From positions 62,001 through 126,000 of the forward strand of contig NZ_JWTB01000004.1 of the NCBI RefSeq assembly GCF_000813845.1: a DNA stretch of 64,000 nt, given 5' to 3'. Within the stretch, counting starts at the first letter, position 1. Each line of letters begins with the position of its first letter. A program made the position numbers and the translations under genes. This DNA is from Pseudarthrobacter phenanthrenivorans. Lineage in GTDB: Bacteria; Actinomycetota; Actinomycetes; Actinomycetales; Micrococcaceae. Positions 16,760 to 25,222 of this stretch are shown in pieces. Under the pieces are notes generated by a model that ran no database searches, was not told the DNA's origin, and saw only the letters and a program-made list of their open reading frames with translations.

Positions 16760-17773
16760 CTATTCCCTGGTCCAGATGGAGACCCAGTCAAGCAGGACAT
16801 GTCCCTGCGTCTCAGGCGCGGGGCAGCTTGGCGAGCAGGATTCGGTCTGCAGGATGTAGTGCATTGGCTTGGTTGGCGTGAACCTGGTGGAAATGCCAAT
16901 GGATTTCCCGTCGAGGAAGAATTCGATGCCGTCGGGGCGCCACTCCGTGGTGGCGATGTGCCAGTCACCGTAGGGCTGGTTGGGCCGGAGGACGTCATTG
17001 TCGTGGATGCCGTTGTCCATGCCATGCACGGCAGCATAGATGACCTTGGACAGGTCTCCTTCGGGGAAATCGATCTCGCCGTCCTCGGGCCACTGCTTGC
17101 TGTCGGGCCACAGCAGCCACGCCAGCTTGAAGCCAGGCAGGACGTCGGCCTTGAAGCGCACGGAGTAGCGGCCGTACACCTGGCTGTTGTAGGGCCGCTG
17201 GCTGGCGCCGTCGAATTTGGGTGATGGCGCGGCACCCATGGCAACGCCGGCTTCAGAGTGCAGGAACATGTCCAAAACGCCGTCGTGGACGCTCAGGACT
17301 TTTGAGGGGAAATACCCGGATGTCCGCTGGCCCTTCGGCTGCTGCTGGGCGGCCGTGTCCGGCGTACCGTCAGCGTAGTTGGCGCTCCATCGCGTGCTGT
17401 AGACGGGGCCCGGGAAGCCGCCCAGGCCAACATCTCCTTCGGCGAAGTCCTCTGCGAAGACCTGGCGCCAGCCGGGGAGGTCGCCAACGGGCATGGCATT
17501 GGATGCCGCGGACGGGTCTGCGGGCCGGGACGGCAGCGGGGTGACGACGGAAGGCTCGGCGGTCCCGAGGGGATCGGCGCCTGGAGGAGGCGCATCCGGG
17601 GTTGGGTCCGCCGAACCGGTGGCAGGTTCGGTGTCAGGGTTCTGGGGCGTCCGGTCGGCACTTTGGGGCGGCCCGGAACCCGCAGGACCGCTGAGGTCGC
17701 CACAACCCACAGCAGTCAGGGACATCACCGACACGAGGGCAAGAGCCCCGGCGAAGTGCTGGAATGTCTTCAT
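16760..17773 (-). CDS. Secreted glycoside hydrolase family 16 protein
   Basis: About 337 residues. The N-terminus is a signal peptide (MKTFQHFAGALALVSVMSL) ending at a possible lipobox (TAVGC), followed by a Pro/Asp/Ser/Thr-rich linker (about 28-90) and a GH16 beta-jelly-roll domain. The catalytic signature is GEIDFPEG, fitting ExDxxE with nucleophile and acid/base glutamates. GH16 enzymes retain configuration and cut beta-1,3(4)-glucans, laminarin or related galactans; the exact glycan is not visible. ATG 17773 has AGGAGGG at ideal spacing. A long palindrome 187 bp upstream may control it. Confidence 0.9.
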   Translation of the reverse strand: MKTFQHFAGALALVSVMSLTAVGCGDLSGPAGSGPPQSADRTPQNPDTEPATGSADPTPDAPPPGADPLGTAEPSVVTPLPSRPADPSAASNAMPVGDLPGWRQVFAEDFAEGDVGLGGFPGPVYSTRWSANYADGTPDTAAQQQPKGQRTSGYFPSKVLSVHDGVLDMFLHSEAGVAMGAAPSPKFDGASQRPYNSQVYGRYSVRFKADVLPGFKLAWLLWPDSKQWPEDGEIDFPEGDLSKVIYAAVHGMDNGIHDNDVLRPNQPYGDWHIATTEWRPDGIEFFLDGKSIGISTRFTPTKPMHYILQTESCSPSCPAPETQGHVLLDWVSIWTRE

Positions 17774-17959
17774 TGGCGTCCCTCCTGCCACAAGGAGTGA
17801 TTGGATTCTACCGCCGGGGCATTCCAAGCCGGCACCGGAGTTGCTGCGGCTGCTTGCATGGCCATCCCCCTTGGACTCGCGGAGGGACGCCGGGTGAAGT
17901 CCTGCCCGGCAGCCCTATCCCCTTGTCCGGTCCACCCTACGGGCTGCCCGTCAGCCGGT

Positions 17960-17980
17960 CATGAGTACCGGGTACTCATG
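17960..17980. promoter_or_regulatory. 21-bp palindrome (operator candidate)
   Basis: Arms CATGAGTACC and GGTACTCATG flank a single G. The site lies between the bkdC stop and the GH16 gene. The inner 15 bp recur with one change at 1793-1807. A dimeric regulator (LacI or TetR type) is likely; the regulator is not in the window. Confidence 0.55.
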
Positions 17981-18063
17981 TTTCCGGATCCTCACCCGGA
18001 GCGGGCACCCCGGGTACCTGTTTTGGCTCAACAGACCCTGGGCAACCCGCCCCGTCGGGGGGC

Positions 18064-19578
18064 TTAGAGGTCGAGCAGCAGCCCCTGCGGGTTTTCGATC
18101 GCATCGGCCACGAAGCGAAGGAAGCCGCCGGCCGTTCCGCCGTCGCAGACGCGGTGGTCGAAGGTCAGGCTAAGCTCGGTGACCTTGCGGACGGCCAGTT
18201 CGCCGTTGACCACCCACGGCTTGTCGATGATCCTGCCCATGCCCAGGATGGCCACTTCCGGGTGGTTGATGATCGCCGCGGACCCGTCAACGCCGAACAC
18301 GCCGTAGTTGTTCAGCGTGAATGTTCCGCTGCCCAGCTCCGCCGGGGTTGCCTTGCCGTCGCGGGCCACCTGGGTGAGGCGGCGGATCTCGGCGTCCAGT
18401 TCCCGGGCGCTGAGCTTTTCGGCGCCGCGGACCGAGGGCACCACCAGGCCGCGGTCGGTCTGGGCGGCGAAGCCCAGGTTGATGCCGTCGAACGACACGA
18501 TCTCCTGCGACCCGTCCCCGGATGTTTCGATCCGGGTGTTCAGTTCCGGGTACTTCTTCAGCCCCGCGGTGACAAACCGGGCGATGAAAGCCAGCAGCCC
18601 GGGGACTTCCGCGCCCGTGGCCTTGAGGCCTTCGCGCAGGTCCAGCAACGCCGTGGCGTCCACGTCCACCCATACGGTGGCTTCGGGGATCTCGGAGCGG
18701 CTGCGGGCCATGTTCGCCGCAACCGCCTTGCGGACGCCCCGGACGGGGGTCCGCGCGGAGATGGCGAGGCCGGTGCGGGCGTCACGGTCCCGCGGTTCTG
18801 CGGACTCAACCGGAGCCGACGGCGCTTCAACAGGTTCGGCTTGAGGCGCGGCTTCCGGTGCTGCCGCCGGCGCAACCGTCCGCAGGGCGGCCTCCACGTC
18901 TCGGCGCATGATCAGCCCGCTGTCGCCGGACCCGGAAATCTCCCCGAGGTCCACGCCGTGCTCCCGCGCCATCCGACGGACCAGCGGTGAGATCACGGCG
19001 CCAAGCTTTCCGGGCACCCGGGTACGCAGGAGCGCGAGCTCGTCTTCCTTGGACAACTCGGGAGCAGCGGAGTCGGCACGGTCAGCCACCGCCACAGAAG
19101 ACTTCCGGGCACGGGTACGCCGTGCAACGCCATGCCCACCGGGAGTTCCATACCCGATCAAAACATTTCCAGATCCAGCTTTTTCTTCCTCCCGGTACGT
19201 TTCCGCCTCAGCTGCCGCGGATGATGCCGCCCCGGGAGTGGCTTCGGGCCTTCCTGAGCCGGCAGCATCGTCCGCAGGACGAATGCTGTCCGGCGAAGGG
19301 GCGGGGGCGGCATCATCCGCGGCAGCGCCAGTAGAGAGCGGCGTCACCGAGATCAACGGCTTCCCCACGTCAATGGTCTCCCCCGGCTTCCCGTGCAGTT
19401 CGGCCACGATCCCGGCGTAGGGTGAGGGCACCTCGACGGCGGACTTGGCGGTTTCCACCTCGGCGATCGGCTGGTCGACGGCGATCTCGTCCCCAACCGA
19501 AACGTGCCAGGAAATCAGTTCGGCTTCGGTGAGGCCTTCGCCCAGGTCCGGCAGCAGAAATACGCGTGGTTCTGTCAT
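18064..19578 (-). CDS. bkdC: Branched-chain 2-oxoacid dehydrogenase E2 (dihydrolipoyl acyltransferase)
   Basis: About 504 residues. The N-terminal lipoyl domain (3-78) carries the lipoylated Lys in VETAKSAVEV. An Ala/Pro/Glu-rich linker follows, then the E1/E3-binding domain (PLVRRMAREHGVDLGEISGS) and the catalytic core, which ends with FDHRVCDGGTAGGFLRFV (the DHRxxDG motif). It transfers the acyl group from lipoamide to CoA, making isobutyryl-, isovaleryl- and 2-methylbutyryl-CoA, the primers of branched fatty acids. ATG 19578 lies 2 bp after the bkdB stop with GGGAGAAC upstream. A small GC hairpin follows the stop. Confidence 0.93.
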   Translation of the reverse strand: MTEPRVFLLPDLGEGLTEAELISWHVSVGDEIAVDQPIAEVETAKSAVEVPSPYAGIVAELHGKPGETIDVGKPLISVTPLSTGAAADDAAPAPSPDSIRPADDAAGSGRPEATPGAASSAAAEAETYREEEKAGSGNVLIGYGTPGGHGVARRTRARKSSVAVADRADSAAPELSKEDELALLRTRVPGKLGAVISPLVRRMAREHGVDLGEISGSGDSGLIMRRDVEAALRTVAPAAAPEAAPQAEPVEAPSAPVESAEPRDRDARTGLAISARTPVRGVRKAVAANMARSRSEIPEATVWVDVDATALLDLREGLKATGAEVPGLLAFIARFVTAGLKKYPELNTRIETSGDGSQEIVSFDGINLGFAAQTDRGLVVPSVRGAEKLSARELDAEIRRLTQVARDGKATPAELGSGTFTLNNYGVFGVDGSAAIINHPEVAILGMGRIIDKPWVVNGELAVRKVTELSLTFDHRVCDGGTAGGFLRFVADAIENPQGLLLDL

Positions 19579-19580
19579 GG

Positions 19581-20708
19581 TCAGTTCTCCCACTGAAGGT
19601 CGTCAACGGCGTCGAGGATGCGGTCCACGCCGGGCAGGTAGTACTTCTCGAGTTTGGGCGCGGGGTACGGGACGTCGAACCCGGTGACGCGGCGGATGGG
19701 GGCGGCCAGGTAGTGGAAGCAGCGCTCCTGCACCCGGGCCACAATCTCGGAGGACACGGACGCGAAGCCGTGGGCCTCGGCGATGACCACGGCACGGCCG
19801 GTCTTCCGCACGGACGCGCAGACGGTGTCGTCGTCGAACGGGACGATCGTGCGCACGTCAATGACTTCCAGCGAGCGCCCTTCCAGCGCCGCGGCTTCGG
19901 CGGCGGCCAAAGCAGTGAGCACGGAGGGACCGTAGGCAATCAGCGTCGCGTCGGTGCCGGGACGCGCGACGGCGGCCCTCCCCTCCGAGGTGCGTCCCGC
20001 CGTCGTGCCTTCCATGGAAGCAGCCTCCTCGTGGAGGCGCCGCAGCTCACCGAGGTCCACCGAGTCCTTGGTCCAGTACATCTTCTTGGGTTCCATGAAG
20101 ACGACGGGATCGTCGGAGTCGATGGCTTCGCGGAGCATCCGGTAGCCGTCCGCCACGGTGGCCGGGGTGTAGACCTTCAGGCCGGCGGTGTGGGCGTAGT
20201 AGGACTCGGAGGAGTCGCAGTGGTGCTCCACGCCCCCAATGCCGCCGCCGTAGGGGATGCGGATGACCATCGGCAGCTTCACGGCACCCTTGGTGCGATT
20301 GTGCATCTTGGCCACGTGGCTGACGATCTGCTCGAACGCCGGGTACGCGAACGCGTCGAACTGCATCTCAATGACGGGGCGCATGCCGTTGATGGCCATG
20401 CCCACGGCCATGCCGACGATGCCGGACTCGGCCAGCGGGGTGTCAAAGCAGCGCTGCTCCCCGAACGTGGCGGTGAGCCCGTCGGTAATGCGGAAGACGC
20501 CGCCCAGCATGCCCACGTCCTCGCCGAACACCAGGACCGAGGAGTCCGCATGCATGGCGTCGGCCAGCGCGGTGTTCAGGGCTTTGGCCATGGTGACGGG
20601 CTGGGGACCGGATGCTTCGGCGGTCGCCGCGGCGGTGGCGGCGGCCCGGGCGGTGGCGGCGCTGACGTTGCCGTTGGCCTCGGACGAGGTGGTGATGGTG
20701 GGGCTCAC
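19581..20708 (-). CDS. bkdB: Branched-chain 2-oxoacid dehydrogenase E1 beta subunit
   Basis: A 375-residue transketolase-fold subunit. Residues about 38-220 are the pyrimidine-binding domain (FGEDVGMLGGVFRITDGL, RCFDTPLAESGIVGMAVGMA), and the C-terminal domain contains LEVIDVRTIVPFDDDTV. With E1 alpha it decarboxylates branched 2-oxoacids using thiamine diphosphate. The first about 38 residues are an unusual Ala/Thr-rich extension. Its ATG overlaps the bkdA stop (ATGA, 20705-20708), so the subunits are made in step. Confidence 0.93.
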   Translation of the reverse strand: MSPTITTSSEANGNVSAATARAAATAAATAEASGPQPVTMAKALNTALADAMHADSSVLVFGEDVGMLGGVFRITDGLTATFGEQRCFDTPLAESGIVGMAVGMAINGMRPVIEMQFDAFAYPAFEQIVSHVAKMHNRTKGAVKLPMVIRIPYGGGIGGVEHHCDSSESYYAHTAGLKVYTPATVADGYRMLREAIDSDDPVVFMEPKKMYWTKDSVDLGELRRLHEEAASMEGTTAGRTSEGRAAVARPGTDATLIAYGPSVLTALAAAEAAALEGRSLEVIDVRTIVPFDDDTVCASVRKTGRAVVIAEAHGFASVSSEIVARVQERCFHYLAAPIRRVTGFDVPYPAPKLEKYYLPGVDRILDAVDDLQWEN

Positions 20709-21931
20709 TTGCCGGCCTCCTTTGAATCAGTAGCTGCTGCATCGCGGGCAAGCTCGTCGGCCAGCATGGCGGACTGCTCTTTCAACTGCGGCGTCTGCCG
20801 GGCGAAGACGTGGCGGAACAGTTCCTGCGGGTCCACGGGGACGTCCTCGCTGAGGCCCTCCCGGAGCTGAGCGGCAACCGCCTCGGCGTGCTCACGGATC
20901 CGCGCCTCGCCGTCGTCATCCAGCAGGCCCCGCTCGGTGAGATACACCCGCATCCGGTTGACCGGATCCTTGGCCCGCCACTCCGCAACCTCGCTGTTTT
21001 CCCGGTAGCGGGTGTCGTCGTCGGCATTGGTGTGGGCCTGCATGCGGTACGTGTTGGCTTCCACCAGCAGCGGCCCCGAGCCCTCGCGGGCGAGCTTCAC
21101 GGCGCGGTCCAGGACGGCGAGGAGGGCCACGACGTCGTTGCCGTCCACGCGTTCGCCCGCCATGCCGTAGCCCACGGCCTTGTGCGCCAGCGACGGCGCC
21201 ACGGACTGGTGCGCCAGCGGCACCGAGATGGCGTACTTGTTGTTCTGGACGAAGAAGATCACCGGCAGGTGGAAGACGGCGGCGAAGTTGAGGGCTTCAT
21301 GGAAGTCACCTTCGCTGGTGGCGCCGTCACCGCACATGGCCAGCACCACGGTGTCCTCGCCGCGGAGCTTGGCGGCGTGCGCAACCCCGACGGCGTGCAG
21401 CAGCTGGGTGGTCAGCGGCGTGCACTGGATGCCCACCTTGTATTTGAGGGGGTCGTAGCCGCCGTGCCAGTCGCCGCGGAAGATGGTCATCACCTGGACC
21501 GGATCCACGCCACGGGTCATCACGGCCACGGCGTCGCGGTAGGTGGGGAACATCCAGTCGGCGTCCGAGAGGCACAGTGCCGCGGCCACCTGGCACGCTT
21601 CCTGGCCGTGGCTGGAGGGGTAGACGGCCATGCGGCCCTGCCGGACCAGGGCGGAGTTCTGGTCGTTGACGCGGCGTCCGACGACGAGCTGTTCGTAGGC
21701 TGCCAGCAGTTCACCATCACCGGGCACGGGGTATTCGTGGCCGGGCTGGGTGCCCTGCTCACCTTCTGGGATGAGCCGGCCGTCCGGATCCACCATCTGG
21801 ATCTGGTGCCGGGCGGGGAGCATGTAGTCCTCCACCGTGATGCCGAACTTCTTCACAGCTTCCGTCAGCGCATCGTCTGCGGGTGCGGTGCTGGCGGTGT
21901 CCGGCGCGGTGTGGTCTGCGGAGATCGTCAT
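20705..21931 (-). CDS. bkdA: Branched-chain 2-oxoacid dehydrogenase E1 alpha subunit
   Basis: A 408-residue thiamine-diphosphate subunit. The GDGATSEGDFHEALNFAAVF motif (GDG...NN) that binds TPP/Mg is near residues 200-230, and the phospho-loop region YRMQAHTNADDDTRYR follows. The N-terminal about 70 residues contain the BkdA-type EYPVPGDGELLAAYEQLVVGR. The gene heads the operon bkdABC; ATG 21931 has AAGGACGG upstream. The 150-bp gap to the divergent Lrp gene holds the control region. Confidence 0.93.
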   Translation of the reverse strand: MTISADHTAPDTASTAPADDALTEAVKKFGITVEDYMLPARHQIQMVDPDGRLIPEGEQGTQPGHEYPVPGDGELLAAYEQLVVGRRVNDQNSALVRQGRMAVYPSSHGQEACQVAAALCLSDADWMFPTYRDAVAVMTRGVDPVQVMTIFRGDWHGGYDPLKYKVGIQCTPLTTQLLHAVGVAHAAKLRGEDTVVLAMCGDGATSEGDFHEALNFAAVFHLPVIFFVQNNKYAISVPLAHQSVAPSLAHKAVGYGMAGERVDGNDVVALLAVLDRAVKLAREGSGPLLVEANTYRMQAHTNADDDTRYRENSEVAEWRAKDPVNRMRVYLTERGLLDDDGEARIREHAEAVAAQLREGLSEDVPVDPQELFRHVFARQTPQLKEQSAMLADELARDAAATDSKEAGK

Positions 21932-22082
21932 TGGTCCGTCCTTCGGTAGCCACTATTCCCTCCCAGTATTGTCCTGAGGGAGGTTTCGTATCCAGTACCT
22001 GCGCGGATCGTGGAGAAGCTGCGCTGAAGTGCCTACTATGGAAGACGATTTGTAACTGTGACGCGCATTACCGACGGGAGCC

Positions 22083-22553
22083 GTGGACAAAATGGCGGGC
22101 AAGGATGCGGCGGCTGAGGTTCCGCTGGATGAGATCGATCGGCGCATCATCAGTGAACTCACCCGGGACGGCCGGATGTCCGTGACGCAGGTGGCGGAGA
22201 ACGTGCACATTTCGCGGGCTCATGCGTATTCCCGGATTGCCCGGCTGACCGGCGACGGGGTGCTCACCAGGTTCACGGCACTGGTGGATCCCATCAAGGC
22301 GGGGCTGAAGTCCTCCGCCTACGTCACCCTGAAGCTGAAGCAGGATTCCTGGCGCGAACTCCGGGACCAGCTGGGCGCCATCCCGGAAGTGCACCACATT
22401 GCCCTGGTGGGCGGCGACTTCGACGTGATCCTGCTGGTGCGGGCCGTGGACAACATCGACCTGCGCCGGGTGATCTTCGACCAGCTCCAGACCATGCCCG
22501 GCGTGCTGGACACGCAGACGTTCCTGGTCTTCGAGGACGTAGATACGCGGTAA
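22083..22553 (+). CDS. Lrp/AsnC family regulator of bkd (BkdR-like)
   Basis: About 156 residues. An N-terminal helix-turn-helix (LDEIDRRIISELTRDGRMSV ... HISRAHAYSRIARLTGDGV) precedes a RAM/AsnC ligand domain (LKSSAYVTLKLKQ ... VALVGGDFDVILLV is read as HIALVGGDFDVILLV). Lrp regulators bound to branched-chain amino acids commonly activate bkd operons, and divergent placement supports that. The start may be GTG 22083 or ATG 22092; GGGAG is too close to the GTG and 11 nt from the ATG. Confidence 0.92.
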   Translation: MDKMAGKDAAAEVPLDEIDRRIISELTRDGRMSVTQVAENVHISRAHAYSRIARLTGDGVLTRFTALVDPIKAGLKSSAYVTLKLKQDSWRELRDQLGAIPEVHHIALVGGDFDVILLVRAVDNIDLRRVIFDQLQTMPGVLDTQTFLVFEDVDTR

Positions 22554-22614
22554 GACCGGATGATGTCCGCGTGCCCGCGCGTGATTGCCCCTCAAACGGC
22601 CGCATACTGTGGAC

Positions 22615-23058
22615 ATGAAATTCACCACCACCATCCAGGGCAGCGGCAACACCACAGGCATCGAGGTACCCGACGAGGTAGTCAGCGCCCTGGACGCCGG
22701 ACGCCGGCCGCCGGTGGTGGTCACGATGAACGGCGCGAGCTACCGCAGCAGCATCGCCGTGATGGGCGGCAGGAACATGGTCAGCCTGAGCGCCGCCAAC
22801 CGGCAGCTCACCGGGGTCGCGGCCGGCGATACGGTGGAGGTGGGCCTGGAACTGGACACGGAACCCCGGGTGGTGGAGGTTCCCGAGGACCTGGCCGCCG
22901 CCCTGGGGGCCGAACCCGAAGCGAAGGACTTCTACGGCACGCTTAACTACAGCAGCCAGCGCCGCTACGTTGAGCCCATAGCCGATGCGAAGACCCCTGA
23001 AACCCGCTCACGCCGGATCGCCAAGGCGATAGAAGACCTCAAAGCGAAGAAAAAGTAG
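22615..23058 (+). CDS. DUF1905/YdeI-like protein
   Basis: A 147-residue protein with an N-terminal DUF1905 beta-barrel (MKFTTTIQGSGNTTGIEVPD ... RPPVVVTMNGASYRSSIAVM) and a C-terminal YdeI/OmpD-associated helical segment (LAAALGAEPEAKDFYGTL ... TRSRRIAKAIEDLKAKKK). The family is annotated as bacteriocin-protection in some genomes without firm biochemistry. A CATACT hexamer ends exactly 6 nt before the ATG and there is no Shine-Dalgarno, so the mRNA is probably leaderless. Confidence 0.88.
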   Translation: MKFTTTIQGSGNTTGIEVPDEVVSALDAGRRPPVVVTMNGASYRSSIAVMGGRNMVSLSAANRQLTGVAAGDTVEVGLELDTEPRVVEVPEDLAAALGAEPEAKDFYGTLNYSSQRRYVEPIADAKTPETRSRRIAKAIEDLKAKKK

Positions 23059-23186
23059 GCGCACGGCAGCAACCCGGCGGCCACGCGGCCCAGCTGCGGC
23101 AGGGCCCTGAGCGTATGGAACGCAGCGCCACACTGCTGGACACTACGCCCTTTTATCAGTGTACTTACTATCTCCGCGATTGTAAG

Positions 23187-23217
23187 GGGAAGCAGGCGTG
23201 CGTCAGCGCTGCTTCCC
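23187..23217. terminator. Bidirectional terminator hairpin
   Basis: A 9-bp stem GGGAAGCAG/CTGCTTCCC (23187-23195 with 23209-23217) separates the convergent genes ending at 23058 and 23230. Confidence 0.6.
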
Positions 23218-23229
23218 GCCCAGCCGGCG

Positions 23230-23442
23230 CTACCCCTGCTCAGGTATCCAGTAGGGGGCATCCACTCCCGCACCGGTCAGGTTGTCGCAGCGGACCAGCT
23301 GGGTGCCGATGCGCTCCAATGGACAGTCAACGTAGGTATTGAGGACCTCGTCGTCATAGCCCGTGGTTGCGGCATCGGGCAACGGAATGAGGAAGAGTGC
23401 CGGGAAAACGGCAGCAAAAACCGGGACGTGGCGCTTGAACAC
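23230..23442 (-). CDS. Small secreted protein (70 aa)
   Basis: GTG 23442 with AAGGAG 8 nt upstream opens a 70-codon frame. The product has a lysine/arginine start (FKRH), a hydrophobic core (VFAAVFPALFLIPL) and a probable signal peptidase site near ATTG, then a mature chain of about 45 residues with two cysteines (VDCPLERIG ... VRCDN) that could form a disulphide. Function unknown. A longer frame upstream (to 23619) lacks coding character, so the GTG start is preferred. Confidence 0.6.
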   Translation of the reverse strand: MFKRHVPVFAAVFPALFLIPLPDAATTGYDDEVLNTYVDCPLERIGTQLVRCDNLTGAGVDAPYWIPEQG

Positions 23443-24031
23443 GGCTGGGCTCCTTGAATTCAGCAAGGAAGGTTTGGGGGGCAGCCCGTCCAGGACCTGG
23501 GCGGGTGCAACTGGATCCCCCAGCCGATTCCAACATGCGAGTTCCGCCAGCGCGGGACTCTCCGGCAGACCCAAGGTACACCGGCGCCGCTCCCGCCAAT
23601 AAGGGTGGCCGCACCCCAAATAGAGCCAACGGGCTACCCCAACGACAAGGCCCGGCTACCCAAACGGCGAGGGGTAGTGCATTGGGGAATCCCCTCGCTG
23701 TGGCCCATAAATCGCCGTGCCGCACAAATGACCGTGCCGCCATAACCTGTCCCTGCGAAAATTGAGGCGACCTTGATGCATTCTTGACCAAATCCGCGCA
23801 AGTCCTTGAGGCATGCCATCCACAGTGATGCGTGAAGGACGGGAGCGCAGCTTGATGCACCTGGGTACTGGGCCCAGCACCCCGCGCCTGCGTCGGATAA
23901 AACCGATGGTCTCAGTTGCCTGGCGGCGCTAAGCAATCGCGCCGCCAGGCAACCACCCCCATTCCACAAAAGCCAGGGGCCTGCAGCGGAGGCACGGATC
24001 AGCGTCGATCCGAAAAAGCTGCCAGGCCCCA
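23443..24031. other. 589-bp gene-free interval with two hairpins
   Basis: I see no convincing gene. Two inverted repeats stand out: 23667-23674/23691-23698 (8 bp, GCGAGGGG) and 23915-23928/23940-23953 (14 bp, loop 11). The second lies about 80 bp downstream of the diacylglycerol kinase stop on the minus strand and is its probable terminator. The rest is unremarkable. Confidence 0.55.
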
Positions 24032-24970
24032 CTATCCGTCCAGCACCGCCGCGCTGCTGTGCCGCGGCACCACGACGTGTAAGGCGTTGCGCTCCACGGT
24101 GAAGTCTGCCGGCGTCACCGTGGCGATCTCGCCGTCGAGGTTCACCGGCAGCGGCGGCTCGGTGACCAGCCTGGCGTGCTGGGTGGTCAGGTGGTGGACA
24201 CCGTCCCGCTCCACGAAGCTGCCGTCCTTGAGCAGCCGGGCGATCCGTACATGCTCCCTGAGCGGCGCTCCCGGAATGGCATAGATATCCAGGGTGTGGT
24301 CGTCGATTCCTGCGGTGGGCGAGACCGCGTTGCCGCCCCCGTAATGCCGGCCGTTGCCTATGGCCACCTGCAGCATGTCGTCGAGTTCCAGCGTTCCGTG
24401 GTCCCCGTTGGGGAATTCGAGGCGGGCCCGGAATGGTTTGTGCCGGGCATAGGCGCGGACCGCCGCAACAGGGTACGCCAGCGGCCCGAGTGACCGCTTC
24501 AGGCGCGGGCTGAGGCTTTCGGTCACCCCCACTGACAGGCCCACGGACGCGACATTGAGGAACGGCTCGCCGTTCACCCGCCCAAGATCGATGTCCACTA
24601 CCTTCCCGTCGGCGAGCGCCGCGCACGCCGCGTCCAGGCCGGCGGGGATCTCCAAGGTGCGGGCCAGGTCGTTGGCGGTTCCCAGTGGAAGGACCCCCAG
24701 AACGATCCCGGTTCCGGCGAGCCGGCCGGCGGCAAAGGAGACGGTGCCGTCACCACCGCCCACCACCACCAGGTCATGCCCGGCGGCAACCACCTGCTCC
24801 AGGGTCCCGGCCAGGTCGGCGCCGGACCGGACGTGGTGCACGGCGGAAATTGGCAGGCCTGCCTTCTGCAGCTTGCCCACCGCCAGCTCCGGCGCAGCCC
24901 CCAGGCGCGCCCCCGCATTGATCACCAGCGCAGCGGAGTCCGCATCCCGGGCAGCTTTCATGGGGACCAT
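24032..24970 (-). CDS. Diacylglycerol/lipid kinase family protein
   Basis: A 312-residue DagK/YegS-type lipid kinase. The nucleotide-binding motif is VVVGGGDGTVSFAAGRL near residue 70, followed by VLPLGTANDLARTL. The C-terminal beta-sandwich contains MLQVAIGNGRHYGGGNAVSP. It phosphorylates diacylglycerol or a related lipid at the membrane, recycling lipids to phosphatidic acid. The start is ATG 24970 or 24961. It is followed on the same strand by the 14-bp hairpin at 23915-23953. Confidence 0.9.
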   Translation of the reverse strand: MVPMKAARDADSAALVINAGARLGAAPELAVGKLQKAGLPISAVHHVRSGADLAGTLEQVVAAGHDLVVVGGGDGTVSFAAGRLAGTGIVLGVLPLGTANDLARTLEIPAGLDAACAALADGKVVDIDLGRVNGEPFLNVASVGLSVGVTESLSPRLKRSLGPLAYPVAAVRAYARHKPFRARLEFPNGDHGTLELDDMLQVAIGNGRHYGGGNAVSPTAGIDDHTLDIYAIPGAPLREHVRIARLLKDGSFVERDGVHHLTTQHARLVTEPPLPVNLDGEIATVTPADFTVERNALHVVVPRHSSAAVLDG

Positions 24971-25004
24971 CCTAGGTGGGTGGAGCTGGGAGGTTCCTGA
25001 CGGG

Positions 25005-25097
25005 TCACTTCCTGCGGCGCACCACCAGCACGATGTACAGGGCGGCGGCCACGGCCACCAGAGCCCCGATGCTGACCCCTGCGCTTGGACCGTCCAT
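25005..25097 (-). CDS. Small single-pass membrane protein (30 aa)
   Basis: ATG 25097 has AAAGGAG at good spacing and opens a 30-codon frame: a short polar N-terminus (MDGPSAGVS), one Ala/Val/Leu membrane helix and a basic RRRK end, so the C-terminus should face the cytoplasm. It lies 34 bp upstream of the lipid kinase ATG on the same strand and may be its first cistron. Function unknown; similar in design to 2774-2878. Confidence 0.65.
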   Translation of the reverse strand: MDGPSAGVSIGALVAVAAALYIVLVVRRRK

Positions 25098-25222
25098 GCC
25101 GGAACTCCTTTGCAACCTCATGGCTCATCGACATCACCAGCCTACGTCCGGCCCGGCGGCAGCCGCCGCTCCGCGAAGTCGCAACCGCGGAAAGACATTG
25201 CGAAACCGATTAGCATCGGGGC

